Source of the DNA: Galbibacter mesophilus
GTDB lineage: Bacteria > Bacteroidota > Bacteroidia > Flavobacteriales > Flavobacteriaceae
Reading direction: 5' to 3'
Length of the DNA stretch: 64,000 nt
NCBI RefSeq assembly: GCF_023721415.1
Contig: NZ_JAMQVC010000001.1
Span: 248,001 to 312,000 of the forward strand
Shown here: one piece after another, positions 16,799-26,248 of the stretch
Position numbering within the stretch: the first letter of the stretch is position 1
Layout of the letters: every line of letters starts with the position of its first letter
Translations under genes and position numbers: made by a program
The notes under the pieces: model-generated
What the model saw: only the letters and a program-made list of their open reading frames with translations
The model's database searches: none
What the model was told of the DNA's origin: nothing

Positions 16799-17839
16799 TT
16801 ACGATTTATTGGCTAATTGACCGCATGCGGCATCGATATCTTTTCCTCTGGAACGCCTTACGGTTACGGTAATGCCATTACGTTCTAAAATTTCCCTGTA
16901 CATATCTAAAGCAGCGCTATCTGCCTGATGAAACATTTCATCGCCAATGGGGTTGTACTCAATTATATTTACTTTGGAAGGGGCAAATTTGCAAAACTGT
17001 ACAAGTGCTTCGGCGTCTTTCGGTTTATCGTTTACGCCACGCCAAACTACATATTCGTAGGTAATTCTACTCTTTGTTTTGCTGTACCAATATTGAAGCG
17101 CCTCCCGAAGGTCGGCTAAAGGGAAGGTAGCATTAAAAGGCATGATGGAAGTACGTACTTCGTCTATGGCAGAGTGCAGTGAAACCGCAAGTTTAAACTT
17201 TACCTCGGTATCTGCCATTTTCTTTATCATTTTAGGAACACCCGATGTGGAAACGGTGATTCTACGGGGTGACATTCCCAATCCTTCCGGAGAAGTTATT
17301 TTTTCAATAGCCGCCAGTACATTGTTGTAATTCATAAGTGGTTCGCCCATTCCCATAAAAACAATATTGGACAACGGACGGTCGAAATACAACCTGCTTT
17401 CGTTATCAATGGCCACTACTTGGTCGTAAATTTCATCTGGATTTAAATTACGCATCCTTTTCAATTTGGCGGTAGCACAGAACTTACAATCTAAACTACA
17501 CCCAACCTGACTGGAAACGCACGCCGTGGTTCTGGTATCCGTAGGAATTAAAACCGATTCCACAATTAAATCGTCATGCAAACGCACTGCATTTTTAATG
17601 GTGCCATCACTACTCCGCTGCATTTGGTCCACCTTTATGTGGTTGATTACAAAGTTATCTTCCAACATTTGTCGGGTTTCTTTGGAAATGTTGGTCATTT
17701 CTTCAAAAGAGTATGCCGCTTTCCCCCACAACCATTCATATACTTGATTTCCGCGAAAAGCCTTGTCTCCCTGAGACACAAAAAAATCCCGCAATTGGTC
17801 CTTCGTCAACGCCCGTATGTCTTTCTTCTTCGTTTGCAT
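16799..17839 (-). CDS. rlmN: Dual-specificity RNA methyltransferase RlmN
   Basis: 346 residues. Radical-SAM enzyme that methylates C2 of A2503 in 23S rRNA (and A37 in some tRNAs). The [4Fe-4S] cluster motif is C114-x3-C118-x2-C121. The upstream C107 matches the conserved extra Cys of the family, and C339 in AACGQL is the residue that carries the transient methyl group. A TATCTTTG promoter box ends only five bases before the ATG, so the mRNA may have almost no leader. Confidence 0.96.
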   Translation of the reverse strand: MQTKKKDIRALTKDQLRDFFVSQGDKAFRGNQVYEWLWGKAAYSFEEMTNISKETRQMLEDNFVINHIKVDQMQRSSDGTIKNAVRLHDDLIVESVLIPTDTRTTACVSSQVGCSLDCKFCATAKLKRMRNLNPDEIYDQVVAIDNESRLYFDRPLSNIVFMGMGEPLMNYNNVLAAIEKITSPEGLGMSPRRITVSTSGVPKMIKKMADTEVKFKLAVSLHSAIDEVRTSIMPFNATFPLADLREALQYWYSKTKSRITYEYVVWRGVNDKPKDAEALVQFCKFAPSKVNIIEYNPIGDEMFHQADSAALDMYREILERNGITVTVRRSRGKDIDAACGQLANKS

Positions 17840-17844
17840 AGGTG

Positions 17845-17852
17845 CAAAGATA
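17845..17852 (-). promoter_or_regulatory. -7 promoter element immediately before rlmN
   Basis: TATCTTTG on the minus strand, followed by CACCT and then the ATG of rlmN. Expected initiation falls 0-2 bases before the start codon. No strong -33 box. Confidence 0.55.
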
Positions 17853-18525
17853 CGTTTTGATTTGTGAAATGCGATGGTTTATTAAAAACACATGTTACAA
17901 GCATAAACACACAGGGAGCACCCCATCTTGACATGGGTCACACCCCATCCCGATTACCTCGGAAGGGAAGCACAACAGTTTATAAATGTTATTTTATCCC
18001 TTTTTTTTGAAATCATCAGCCTTCTACCCCATGCAAACACGTCTATTTCTGAAAATTTATGAGTTTTAACCCTTACTAGGAAGTCCGATACCTTGACTGA
18101 CATCATTTTAAGTGATAAAAAGGTACTTCGAAGTGATAGAGAGACACTTAGTTTCATGTTTTTAAGGCTTAAAAGCCATATAGGCAGCCTATTTTTTGAT
18201 TTTCTATCCTTTATTTTAGATAATTTAAGGCTTCGAAGCCTTCCGATGCGCCTAATAAGCGATAATGTATCACAAGTAAGCATCAAATTATCGAATGGAA
18301 GCATGCTTTTTTCACTACGAAGGCTGTTTATATGGCTTTTAATGCTCCCTAAATGGAAACTATGCCTGTTAATCACCCTTCTCCCCCATCCCCTAAGGGG
18401 TAGAATACATCAAAAATAGTATTGTTTGTTAATCTATTTAGGTAAACATTCTCGGCGCAGGGCTTGCGCTAGCATTTCGAACAGGTAAGCGTAGGAGCAT
18501 TTAAATCTCGATTATCGAGTAAAAT
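17853..18525. other. Gene-free stretch rich in short palindromes
   Basis: About 670 bases without a credible gene. A 140-codon frame on the minus strand (17954-18376) and a 108-codon frame on the + strand (18093-18419) overlap each other; both have skewed, low-complexity composition and no family I recognise. Small inverted repeats are dense, for example the perfect 16-base palindrome AAGGCTTCGAAGCCTT at 18227-18242 and GGCTTAAAAGCC at about 18166-18177. This may be a decayed element or a structured non-coding region. Confidence 0.4.
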
Positions 18526-19761
18526 TTATTCAAACTTAATGGACTTCGCCGGAGAGATTTTGGTGATAATGTAAGACGGAATTAAAAGCATGAGCATACA
18601 TAGCAATAACACACCCACGTTAAGCACAATAACATGAATTGGGTTGATATATACTGGCGCTTGGGATACGTAATACGTGGAGGCATCTAACGAAATAAAG
18701 CCAAATTTTTGCTGAAGAAACAACACCCCGAGTCCGATGAGATTGCCCCAGAACAATCCTACAACTAGTAAGTAAGCAGCGTTGTATAGGAAGATTTTAC
18801 GTATGCTCCAATTGCTACTTCCCAAGCCTTTTAAAAGACCAATCATTTGGGTACGCTCTAAAATTAAAACCAACAAAGCGGTAATCATGTTTATCCCGCC
18901 CACAATTACCATAATACCAATGATTATTGCAATATTGAAATCGAACAACGCCAGCCATTCAAAAATGGTATAATACTTTTGGGAAATAGTCTGCGAGTCC
19001 AATGTAGAAAGGGTAACTCCGTATATCTCACGTCCTTTTTGTTCAATTTTATCAAAATCATCCACAAATACCTCAAATGTTCCTACTTGATTGTCTTTCC
19101 AGCGGTTCATGCGTTGAATGTGGCGTAAATCAGTAAAGATATAATTGGCATCAAAATCTTGAAATCCGCTATCGTAAATCCCTACGATTTCAAATTTTAT
19201 TTGATTGGGAATATCGCTAACATCTTCCTTAAGGAAAAATGCCCAAAACGTGTCTCCCACTTTAAAATGAAGTCTGTTTGCCAAATAGCGGGAAATAAGA
19301 ACTTCTTCATTTCTCTTTTTGGTATAATCCGGTAAGCGCCCTTCCACTAAAAAATCCTGAAAAGGCTCCCAATTATAATCTGCTCCAACCCCTTTGGCAA
19401 TAATCCCTTCAAAGGTGTTTTCCGTTCTAATTATTCCTCCTTTGGTGGCAACCGCTTGCACATGGCTAATGCCGTCTACGGTTTTAAATTCAGGATAAAA
19501 ATCTTGCTGAAGGGAAATAGGGTTTACCGAGACATCGGAAGTATTATTATCGTAATTGTAGATTTGAATATGCCCATTAAAAGCTGCTATTTTTTCCCGA
19601 ATCTTTCGTTGCAACCCCACTCCCGTGGCAATAGCTATAAGCATCATAATAACGCCCAAAGCAATTGCGGTAATGGCAATTTTTATAATTGGCGCCGATA
19701 TACTACTTTTATGCTCCTTTCCCTTTATAAGGCGTTTGGCAATAAAATATTCTAAATTCAA
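18526..19761 (-). CDS. ABC transporter permease, LolC/LolE type
   Basis: 411 residues. Membrane permease of the MacB/FtsX family. One N-terminal membrane helix (~25-45) is followed by a large periplasmic domain (~48-265), and three C-terminal helices carry the FtsX-like domain, including LERTQMIGLLKGLGSSNWSI at the cytoplasmic coupling site. This layout fits the lipoprotein-releasing LolC/E permeases, which extract lipoproteins from the inner membrane with LolD. No LolD ATPase gene is adjacent. Translation appears to start at TTG. The start faces that of the NamZ-like gene with only 15 bases between them. Confidence 0.88.
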   Translation of the reverse strand: MNLEYFIAKRLIKGKEHKSSISAPIIKIAITAIALGVIMMLIAIATGVGLQRKIREKIAAFNGHIQIYNYDNNTSDVSVNPISLQQDFYPEFKTVDGISHVQAVATKGGIIRTENTFEGIIAKGVGADYNWEPFQDFLVEGRLPDYTKKRNEEVLISRYLANRLHFKVGDTFWAFFLKEDVSDIPNQIKFEIVGIYDSGFQDFDANYIFTDLRHIQRMNRWKDNQVGTFEVFVDDFDKIEQKGREIYGVTLSTLDSQTISQKYYTIFEWLALFDFNIAIIIGIMVIVGGINMITALLVLILERTQMIGLLKGLGSSNWSIRKIFLYNAAYLLVVGLFWGNLIGLGVLFLQQKFGFISLDASTYYVSQAPVYINPIHVIVLNVGVLLLCMLMLLIPSYIITKISPAKSIKFE

Positions 19762-19776
19762 ACTATACGATACTTT

Positions 19777-20994
19777 ATGAGCTTCAAAAATACATTTTTA
19801 TTATTGTTTTTCGTAGCGATTTCCTGCGGGAATAATCAACCGAAAAAAAATGCTCCTCTTACGAAGACGGAAACAACTTCCGAAGAAAAAATTATTGTCG
19901 GCGCCAATAGAATGGAAGAATATCTTCCTTTACTGAAGAATAAAAAGGTAGGTATCGTAGCGAATCAGACTTCCGTAGTTTTCAGGAAAGATGGCAGTTA
20001 TAGCCATTTGGTAGATACTTTAAAAAGTTTAAACGTTGATATAAAAAAGATATTTTCACCCGAACATGGCTTCCGCGGAAAGGCTGATGCTGGCGAACAT
20101 GTAAAAGGGAATATTGATACCAAAACAGGTTTGGAAATTGTTTCCCTTTACGGAAAACATAAAAAACCAGCTCCCGGACAATTACAAAATCTCGACGTAG
20201 TTGTTTTTGATATTCAGGATGTTGGAGTTCGTTTTTACACCTATACCTCTACCCTTCATTTGGTTATGGAGGCCTGTGCGGAAAATAACGTTCCTGTTAT
20301 TGTTTTAGACCGTCCAAACCCGAATGCTAGCTATGTAGACGGACCAACTCTAGAAATAGAACATGCCAGCTTTTTAGGAAAAGTCCCTATTCCATTGGTA
20401 TACGGACTAACGATTGGGGAGTATGGTAAAATGTTGAATGGCGAAAAGTGGCTCGAAAATGGCGTGAAATGTGATTTAACGGTAATTCCGAACAAAAACT
20501 ATAACCACACTTCGGCATATAACCTCCCGATAAGGCCTTCCCCTAATTTACCGAATGACCAATCGATAGCATTATACCCAAGTCTTGGTTTTTTTGAAGG
20601 GACTAACATCAATGCTGGACGGGGAACGGAGTTTCAGTTTCAGCGTTATGGCGCTCCTTGGTTTAACAAAGAGCATTTTCCTTTTTCATACACCCCAAAA
20701 CCGAATTTCGGTTCTAAAAATCCAAAACATGATGGAAAGCTGTGCTACGGGGAAGATTTAAGCAATATTGATGCTCCGAAAGCCGTAAATCTGGAATGGC
20801 TTATAAAGGCTTACAATGGCACTGAAGACAAGTCTGAGTTTTTTAAAGATGGCTCTTTCACCCTTCATGCCGGAACGGAAAAATTGAGAAAGCAAATAGA
20901 ATCGGGTTTGACAAGTGAAGAAATCCGCGCAACTTGGAAAACCGATTTGGATGCATTTAAAAAGATTCGGGAGAAGTATTTGATTTATGATTGA
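19777..20994 (+). CDS. DUF1343 lipoprotein, NamZ-type exo-beta-N-acetylmuramidase
   Basis: 405 residues. Lipoprotein signal ending AISC (Cys17). The body is a DUF1343/YbbC domain with FSPEHGFRGKADAGE, VFDIQDVGVRFYTYTSTL and LDRPNPNA, all typical. The family founder NamZ removes terminal N-acetylmuramic acid from peptidoglycan fragments, so a role in cell-wall recycling in the periplasm is likely. This is transferred from the family, not shown here. The gene is divergent from the LolC/E-type permease, and its promoter must lie inside that gene. Confidence 0.88.
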   Translation: MSFKNTFLLLFFVAISCGNNQPKKNAPLTKTETTSEEKIIVGANRMEEYLPLLKNKKVGIVANQTSVVFRKDGSYSHLVDTLKSLNVDIKKIFSPEHGFRGKADAGEHVKGNIDTKTGLEIVSLYGKHKKPAPGQLQNLDVVVFDIQDVGVRFYTYTSTLHLVMEACAENNVPVIVLDRPNPNASYVDGPTLEIEHASFLGKVPIPLVYGLTIGEYGKMLNGEKWLENGVKCDLTVIPNKNYNHTSAYNLPIRPSPNLPNDQSIALYPSLGFFEGTNINAGRGTEFQFQRYGAPWFNKEHFPFSYTPKPNFGSKNPKHDGKLCYGEDLSNIDAPKAVNLEWLIKAYNGTEDKSEFFKDGSFTLHAGTEKLRKQIESGLTSEEIRATWKTDLDAFKKIREKYLIYD

Positions 20995-21011
20995 TAAAAT
21001 ATTGTATTCTA

Positions 21012-21201
21012 ATGTTCATTTTTTCCATCGATGAAAAAACGAACCAAAAAAATCTAGGCTTGCTATAAAAATATAAGAAAATACTACGGAACCCCCAGCC
21101 ACTGATAAAAATAACTCGCCCTTCCTACGGTCGGACTCAAACAGATTTTTATCATTTACCCACACTGCTTCCTTGATTTTCAATATTTTTCTAGACAGGC
21201 C
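21012..21201 (+). repeat. 190-bp dispersed repeat, copy 1
   Basis: Nearly identical to 22255-22444 (direct) and 45409-45599 (inverted). One end carries an imperfect palindrome GTTCATTTTTTCC/ATCGATGAAAAAACGAAC. Inside, TGATAAAAAT and ATTTTTATCA face each other across ~33 bases that contain CTCGCCCTTCCTACGGTCGG. No coding capacity beyond short frames. The rest of this gap, to 21343, holds nothing I recognise. Confidence 0.93.
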
Positions 21202-21343
21202 AAAACAAGTTTCTAATTCCCATTAAAGAATCTGTATAGAACGCGTTAACCTCCAAGCTGAATACTAAGAAATTTAATATACTCTCGCTCGAATCCTCTA
21301 AAAAAAATTGTAAGAAGATATAAAGTTTAAAGATAGTCCGTCA

Positions 21344-22234
21344 CTACTTAAATTTTGCGCCCTCTGGTGCCCGATACTTGGAGAATGGTATTTTTAGGAG
21401 TTTAACTACATCTGTATTGGAGTCAACATCGGGGTACGTATCTACACCATACACTAAATCTTCATTTCGCATACGGGAAAAAGTCCCAAAAATACGGTCC
21501 CAAATGGAAAATATATTTCCGTAGTTGGTATCTGTATATGGGAGTACATAGTGATGATGTACTTTGTGCATATCTGGCGAAACAATAATCCAACTTAAAG
21601 CAGAATCAACACCTTTCGGTAATTTAATGTTAGCATGGTTAAATTGCGAAAAAACTACCGATAGTGATTGGTATAGTAAAACAATACCAACGGGAACACC
21701 ACCAATAAAAACCCCAAGCAAGGTAAACACAAATCGCACCACACTTTCACCGGGATGATGCCTGTTTGCCGTGGTTGTATCCACATGATTATCGGTATGA
21801 TGGATGAGATGGAACATCCACAATGGTTTTATTTTGTGTTGTACCCAATGCGCTAGCCAAGCGCCAATAAAATCCAACAGTAGCAATCCAACCAAGATAG
21901 TTGCCCACAACGGCATATTTAGCCATTGCAAAACCCCAAATTGAGTTTCTACCACCCAATCACTCGTCTTTAACAGCAAGAATGCCAAGACAAAGTTTAC
22001 CACAATCGTTGTTAAGGTAAAAAAGAGGTTTGGCCAAGCATGACGGAACTTTTTATACTGAAATTTAAACAGTGGAACACCATATTCCAATAGCCAAAAA
22101 AAGGTGATTCCCGAAATCAAAATAAGACTGCGGTGCGAGGAAGGTATGGTTTCAAAATAACTGATAATCTTTTCCATAATTACAAGATACAAATATTTTG
22201 AAAGTTGAATTTGTTTAATTTGACTATCAGACAA
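21344..22234 (-). CDS. Sterol desaturase / fatty acid hydroxylase family protein
   Basis: 296 residues, integral membrane di-iron enzyme family. Histidine clusters are HWVQHK (HxxxH), HLIHHTDNH (HxxHH), NRHHPGES and HKVHHHYVLPYTD, as required for the two iron atoms. About four to five membrane helices surround them. Members hydroxylate or desaturate lipids such as sterols, carotenoids or fatty acids; the substrate is open. A downstream ATG at 22177 (MEKIISYFE, residue 20) is a likely alternative start because the first 19 residues look unlike the family. The gene is bracketed by two direct copies of the 190-bp repeat. Confidence 0.87.
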   Translation of the reverse strand: MSDSQIKQIQLSKYLYLVIMEKIISYFETIPSSHRSLILISGITFFWLLEYGVPLFKFQYKKFRHAWPNLFFTLTTIVVNFVLAFLLLKTSDWVVETQFGVLQWLNMPLWATILVGLLLLDFIGAWLAHWVQHKIKPLWMFHLIHHTDNHVDTTTANRHHPGESVVRFVFTLLGVFIGGVPVGIVLLYQSLSVVFSQFNHANIKLPKGVDSALSWIIVSPDMHKVHHHYVLPYTDTNYGNIFSIWDRIFGTFSRMRNEDLVYGVDTYPDVDSNTDVVKLLKIPFSKYRAPEGAKFK

Positions 22235-22254
22235 TGATTGTACCTAAACTCTAT

Positions 22255-22444
22255 ATGTTCATTTTTTCCATCGATGAAAAAACGAACCAAAAAAATCTAG
22301 GCTTGCTATAAAAATATAAGAAAATACTACGGAACCCCCAGCCACTGATAAAAATAACTCGCCCTTCCTACGGTCGGACTCAAACAGATTTTTATCATTT
22401 ATCCCCACTGCTTCCTTGATTTTCAATATTTTTCTAGACAGGCC
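22255..22444 (+). repeat. 190-bp dispersed repeat, copy 2
   Basis: Same orientation and length as copy 1, with only about two to three base differences across 190 bp. It lies 20 bp upstream of the annotated hydroxylase start. The remaining bases to 22546 show nothing recognisable. Confidence 0.93.
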
Positions 22445-22546
22445 GAAATCACCTGGAACAATCTAAAAATCTTCTGAACCGATTTGCTTTAATCACTTAA
22501 AGAAGAGACATAAATAAGGACTATATTTCTACGCCTTTTCGCAAGC

Positions 22547-23041
22547 CTACTTCGGTAATCGGGCTTTCATGGCTTCTACAATATTGTAAGCGGCGGGACA
22601 AATAGCTGTGTTCTTTATGGTAAGATTTCCTATTTGATGGAATTTCTTTCGGTCGGTGTGCGGGTATTCTCGGCAGGCTTTGGGTCTAACTTCGTAAATC
22701 AAGCAATAATTATCGTGTCCTAAAAAAGTACAAGGCACCTCTTGAAGCACATGGTCATTATCCTCATCTACTCGCAAATAGGTTTCTACAAACTGTTGTG
22801 GCTTTAATTTTAAGTGCTTTGCAATACGCTCGATGTCGGCATTGGTAAAAAGTGGGCCAGTTGTTTTGCAGCAATTTGCGCAGGTAAGACAATCGGTTCT
22901 TTCAAATTCTTCATCGTGCAATTCCTGCATCACGTAATCCAAATCCTTTGGCGGCTTCTTCTTAAGCTTCGCAAAGTATTTTTTGTTTTCAGCCTTTTTA
23001 TCGTTGGCCAGTTGCGGGAGTTGTTTTAAGAAATCTTGCAT
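22547..23041 (-). CDS. YkgJ-family cysteine cluster protein
   Basis: 164 residues. Two Cys-rich blocks, CLTCANCCKTTGPLF and CTFLGHDNYCLIYEVRPKAC, define the YkgJ/UPF0153 zinc- or iron-chelating family. The biochemical role is not established; some relatives are linked to Fe-S proteins or flagellin modification. The N-terminal ~45 residues are charged and helical. It is divergent from the methyltransferase gene. A -7-like TAATTTTG lies at 23068-23061. Confidence 0.87.
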   Translation of the reverse strand: MQDFLKQLPQLANDKKAENKKYFAKLKKKPPKDLDYVMQELHDEEFERTDCLTCANCCKTTGPLFTNADIERIAKHLKLKPQQFVETYLRVDEDNDHVLQEVPCTFLGHDNYCLIYEVRPKACREYPHTDRKKFHQIGNLTIKNTAICPAAYNIVEAMKARLPK

Positions 23042-23120
23042 ATTTTACTTTTCCGAAGTGCAAAATTACAAAACGCCGCTTGTAAAACTTGAAATAACTG
23101 CGGATTTAAGATAATCTCAC

Positions 23121-23128
23121 TACTTTTG
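23121..23128 (+). promoter_or_regulatory. -7 promoter element of the methyltransferase gene
   Basis: TACTTTTG matches TAnnTTTG, 28 bases before the ATG. The -33 box is not clear. Confidence 0.45.
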
Positions 23129-23156
23129 CTGGAATAATGCTTTCAACCATTTTTTA

Positions 23157-23858
23157 ATGAAAGACCTCATAGGCCTCGCAATTCAAGATTATTACAATGA
23201 TAATTTCACCGAAGAAATCTATACAGAAACTTCTATTTCTGAAGAAGACATTCTTCCTGTCTCTTATCTTTTTCGAGAGTATGATGAAATGCCAGTTTTG
23301 GAACAAAAAGCCCTTCAACTTGCAAGAGGAACTGTTTTAGATATTGGTTGCGGAGCTGGGAGCCATTCTCTTTATCTTCAGAATAAAAAGAAAGTTGATG
23401 TAACTGCTTTAGATATTTCTGAAGGCGCTATCGAGGTTTGTAAAAATAGAGGTGTTGAAAAAACCGTTCACGGAAATGTTTTTCAGTTGAAAAATGAAGA
23501 ATACGACACTGTTTTATTACTAATGAACGGTACGGGGATTTTTGAACGCTATAAAGAAGTTCCTAATAAATTAAAACACCTAAAAAGCTTACTGAAAAAA
23601 GATGGCCAGATTCTTATCGATTCCTCCGATATTATTTACATGTTTGATGAAGATGAAGACGGCGGAAAGTGGATTCCCATGGACGGCGATTATTACGGCG
23701 AACTAAGCTACACCCTGAAATACAAAGGGCAGACCGAAACGACTTCTTGGCTGTATTTGGATTTTGATACCTTGCAAACACTAGCCGAAATGGCGGGACT
23801 TACTTGTGAACTAATAGCGGAAGGTGACCATTACGATTATTTAGCGCGATTATATTAG
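23157..23858 (+). CDS. Class I SAM-dependent methyltransferase
   Basis: 233 residues. The glycine-rich SAM-binding motif I is VLDIGCGAGSHSLYL (~residues 61-75), the acidic residue after strand beta-2 is the Asp in VTALDISEGAI, and motif IV is around YDTVLLLMNGTG. A single-domain methyltransferase of UbiE/type-11 style. Neither substrate nor pathway can be deduced; neighbours are unrelated. Confidence 0.86.
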   Translation: MKDLIGLAIQDYYNDNFTEEIYTETSISEEDILPVSYLFREYDEMPVLEQKALQLARGTVLDIGCGAGSHSLYLQNKKKVDVTALDISEGAIEVCKNRGVEKTVHGNVFQLKNEEYDTVLLLMNGTGIFERYKEVPNKLKHLKSLLKKDGQILIDSSDIIYMFDEDEDGGKWIPMDGDYYGELSYTLKYKGQTETTSWLYLDFDTLQTLAEMAGLTCELIAEGDHYDYLARLY

Positions 23859-24188
23859 TATGCAGTTCGCAGTTTTCAGTATTCAGTATTCAGTTAAACC
23901 AAAAAGCCTTTCGTCTTCAGACATCAGTCTTTGAATTAAATTAGGTAAATTAATTTCAAAAATAATTGACTACCCCAAAGAAAATAGGCTTTTTCCCTGT
24001 CCATAATGGCGATTTATCCCCTTGAAAATTCCTGTTTCTACCTTTAACTTTGGAAAGTCCTTCATCAATCTATCCCAAATATATACTTGTCCTTGACTTC
24101 TAGATAGACTGCTTAAGCAATAAAAAATGGTATGCTTTAACGGTAGAAATCATCAATGATTACTATCGCCAACTTAAAAAAGGTAAAC
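23859..24188. other. Intergenic stretch before the DUF418 gene
   Basis: 330 bases. Near the left end are short repeats of CAGTATT. On the minus strand an open frame of about 60 codons without an early ATG (24150 to ~23972) reads like protein (GQVYIWDRLMKDFPKLKVE) and might be a remnant of a lost gene. I recognise no family. No clear promoter. Confidence 0.35.
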
Positions 24189-25427
24189 ATGTCAACAATC
24201 CAACCAACCTCCCGTAAAGAGCGCTACAAAGTGCTCGATGTACTGCGTGGCTTTGCTTTAATAGGCGTACTTATTGCAAATATGTTTGCCCATTCGGGTT
24301 ATTTCTTTATGACTCCAGAAGCTCAAAACAACTTACCAAATGCTGAAGCAGGTAACATCTTGCTATGGATAATACACTTTACTACCGATGGGAAGTTTTA
24401 CTCCATTTTTTCTTTACTTTTTGGTATTGGTTTTGCTTTGCAACTAAATCGCGCTAAAGCCAATGGCGTCAAGTTTACAGGTCGCTTTATGCGTAGGTTA
24501 TTTATCCTTTTACTTTTTGGAATTCTGCATGCCTTCCTGTTTTTTGTCGGGGACATTCTTACGGTGTATGCTCTTTTAGGATTCGTACTCCTATTTTTCA
24601 CCAAATTCTCCAACAGATCCCTGCTTATTTGGACTGCTATATTGCTGACCCTTCCAATATTTCAATATTCCTTAAAATGGATTGGGAATTTAGGCAATCC
24701 TCCTCTAGACCTTTCCGGGCAATACGCATTCTTTGAAACTATTCTTCAGACTTACAAAACAGGTTCTTATAAAGATATTATAATGATTAATATTGGTGGG
24801 ACATTCTTTGGGCGTTATCCCGATCTTATATTTACAGGAAGATTTTTTAAAGTGTTAGCTATGTTTTTATTGGGATATTGGGTGGCGCGGAAGACACTTT
24901 TCAGAAATCTTGAAACACATATCTCTTTTTTTAAAAAGGTAGTAAAATGGGGATTCCTCATTGGAATTCCTTGTAATACTATTTTAGCACAAATGATGAC
25001 TACGGATGCCTACTATAACTTAGCACCAAAAGGAATTATACAGCCGTTGGTTTATGCCTTTGGTGTTCCTGCATTGGGGCTAGCTTACGCAGCGGGATTG
25101 GCTTGGCTATACACCAATCCATTTTGGCAGAAAAAACTTGAAATTCTGGCTCCTTTTGGGCAAATGGCGCTAACCAATTACATCACCCAAAGTATAATTT
25201 GTGTATTTATTTATCAAAGCGTAGGTTTGGGTCTTACCGGCGAACACGGCCCCGTTACATTTACGCTAATTGGTTTGTGTATTTTGCTATTTCAAATTGT
25301 TTTCAGCAAACTTTGGCTTACAAAATTTCGATTTGGACCCTTGGAATGGCTTTGGCGATCGCTCACTTATTTAAAATTTCAACCGATTTTAAAACAGCAA
25401 AAGGATATAGTTACAAACATACAATAG
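24189..25427 (+). CDS. DUF418 family membrane protein
   Basis: 412 residues from ATG 24189; an in-frame ATG at 24156 would add 11. The later start is preferred because the family begins shortly before RYKVLDVLRGFALIGVLIAN and AAAAAGG lies just upstream. About ten membrane helices are visible, with the DUF418 core in the C-terminal half (FGQMALTNYITQS, FGPLEWLWRSLTY). The N-terminal part resembles the DUF1624/acyltransferase-3-like fold (RGFALIGV). Relatives are thought to be inner-membrane transporters or acyltransferases; the function is unknown. Confidence 0.87.
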   Translation: MSTIQPTSRKERYKVLDVLRGFALIGVLIANMFAHSGYFFMTPEAQNNLPNAEAGNILLWIIHFTTDGKFYSIFSLLFGIGFALQLNRAKANGVKFTGRFMRRLFILLLFGILHAFLFFVGDILTVYALLGFVLLFFTKFSNRSLLIWTAILLTLPIFQYSLKWIGNLGNPPLDLSGQYAFFETILQTYKTGSYKDIIMINIGGTFFGRYPDLIFTGRFFKVLAMFLLGYWVARKTLFRNLETHISFFKKVVKWGFLIGIPCNTILAQMMTTDAYYNLAPKGIIQPLVYAFGVPALGLAYAAGLAWLYTNPFWQKKLEILAPFGQMALTNYITQSIICVFIYQSVGLGLTGEHGPVTFTLIGLCILLFQIVFSKLWLTKFRFGPLEWLWRSLTYLKFQPILKQQKDIVTNIQ

Positions 25428-25461
25428 ATGAAAATGCCTAACATTTAAACCCCAGGCTTCG

Positions 25462-26134
<673 letters not shown>

Positions 26135-26138
26135 GCCG

Positions 26139-26146
26139 CAAAGATA
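26139..26146 (-). promoter_or_regulatory. -7 promoter element immediately before queE
   Basis: TATCTTTG on the minus strand, followed by CGGC and the ATG. Predicted initiation falls at or next to the A of the start codon. No strong -33 match. Confidence 0.5.
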
Positions 26147-26195
26147 CGGTTTCCTTTTTGATTATTGAGCAGCATGAAAAATAGGATTTACCAAG

Positions 26196-26228
26196 GCAAA
26201 AAAAAACCACCCTAAAAAGGTGGTTTTG
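26196..26228 (-). terminator. Terminator of secDF
   Basis: Hairpin AACCACC / GGTGGTT with a long U tract on the minus strand. A shorter T tract exists on the + strand as well. It lies between the secDF stop (26249) and queE. Confidence 0.82.
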
Positions 26229-26248
26229 TAGTTATATTACTTATTCCT

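Noticed and set aside
17954-18376. 140-codon minus-strand ORF between rlmN and the permease gene
   Set aside because: Overlaps another ORF on the + strand, skewed Leu/Ser/Lys/Arg composition, no recognisable domain and dense palindromes underneath.
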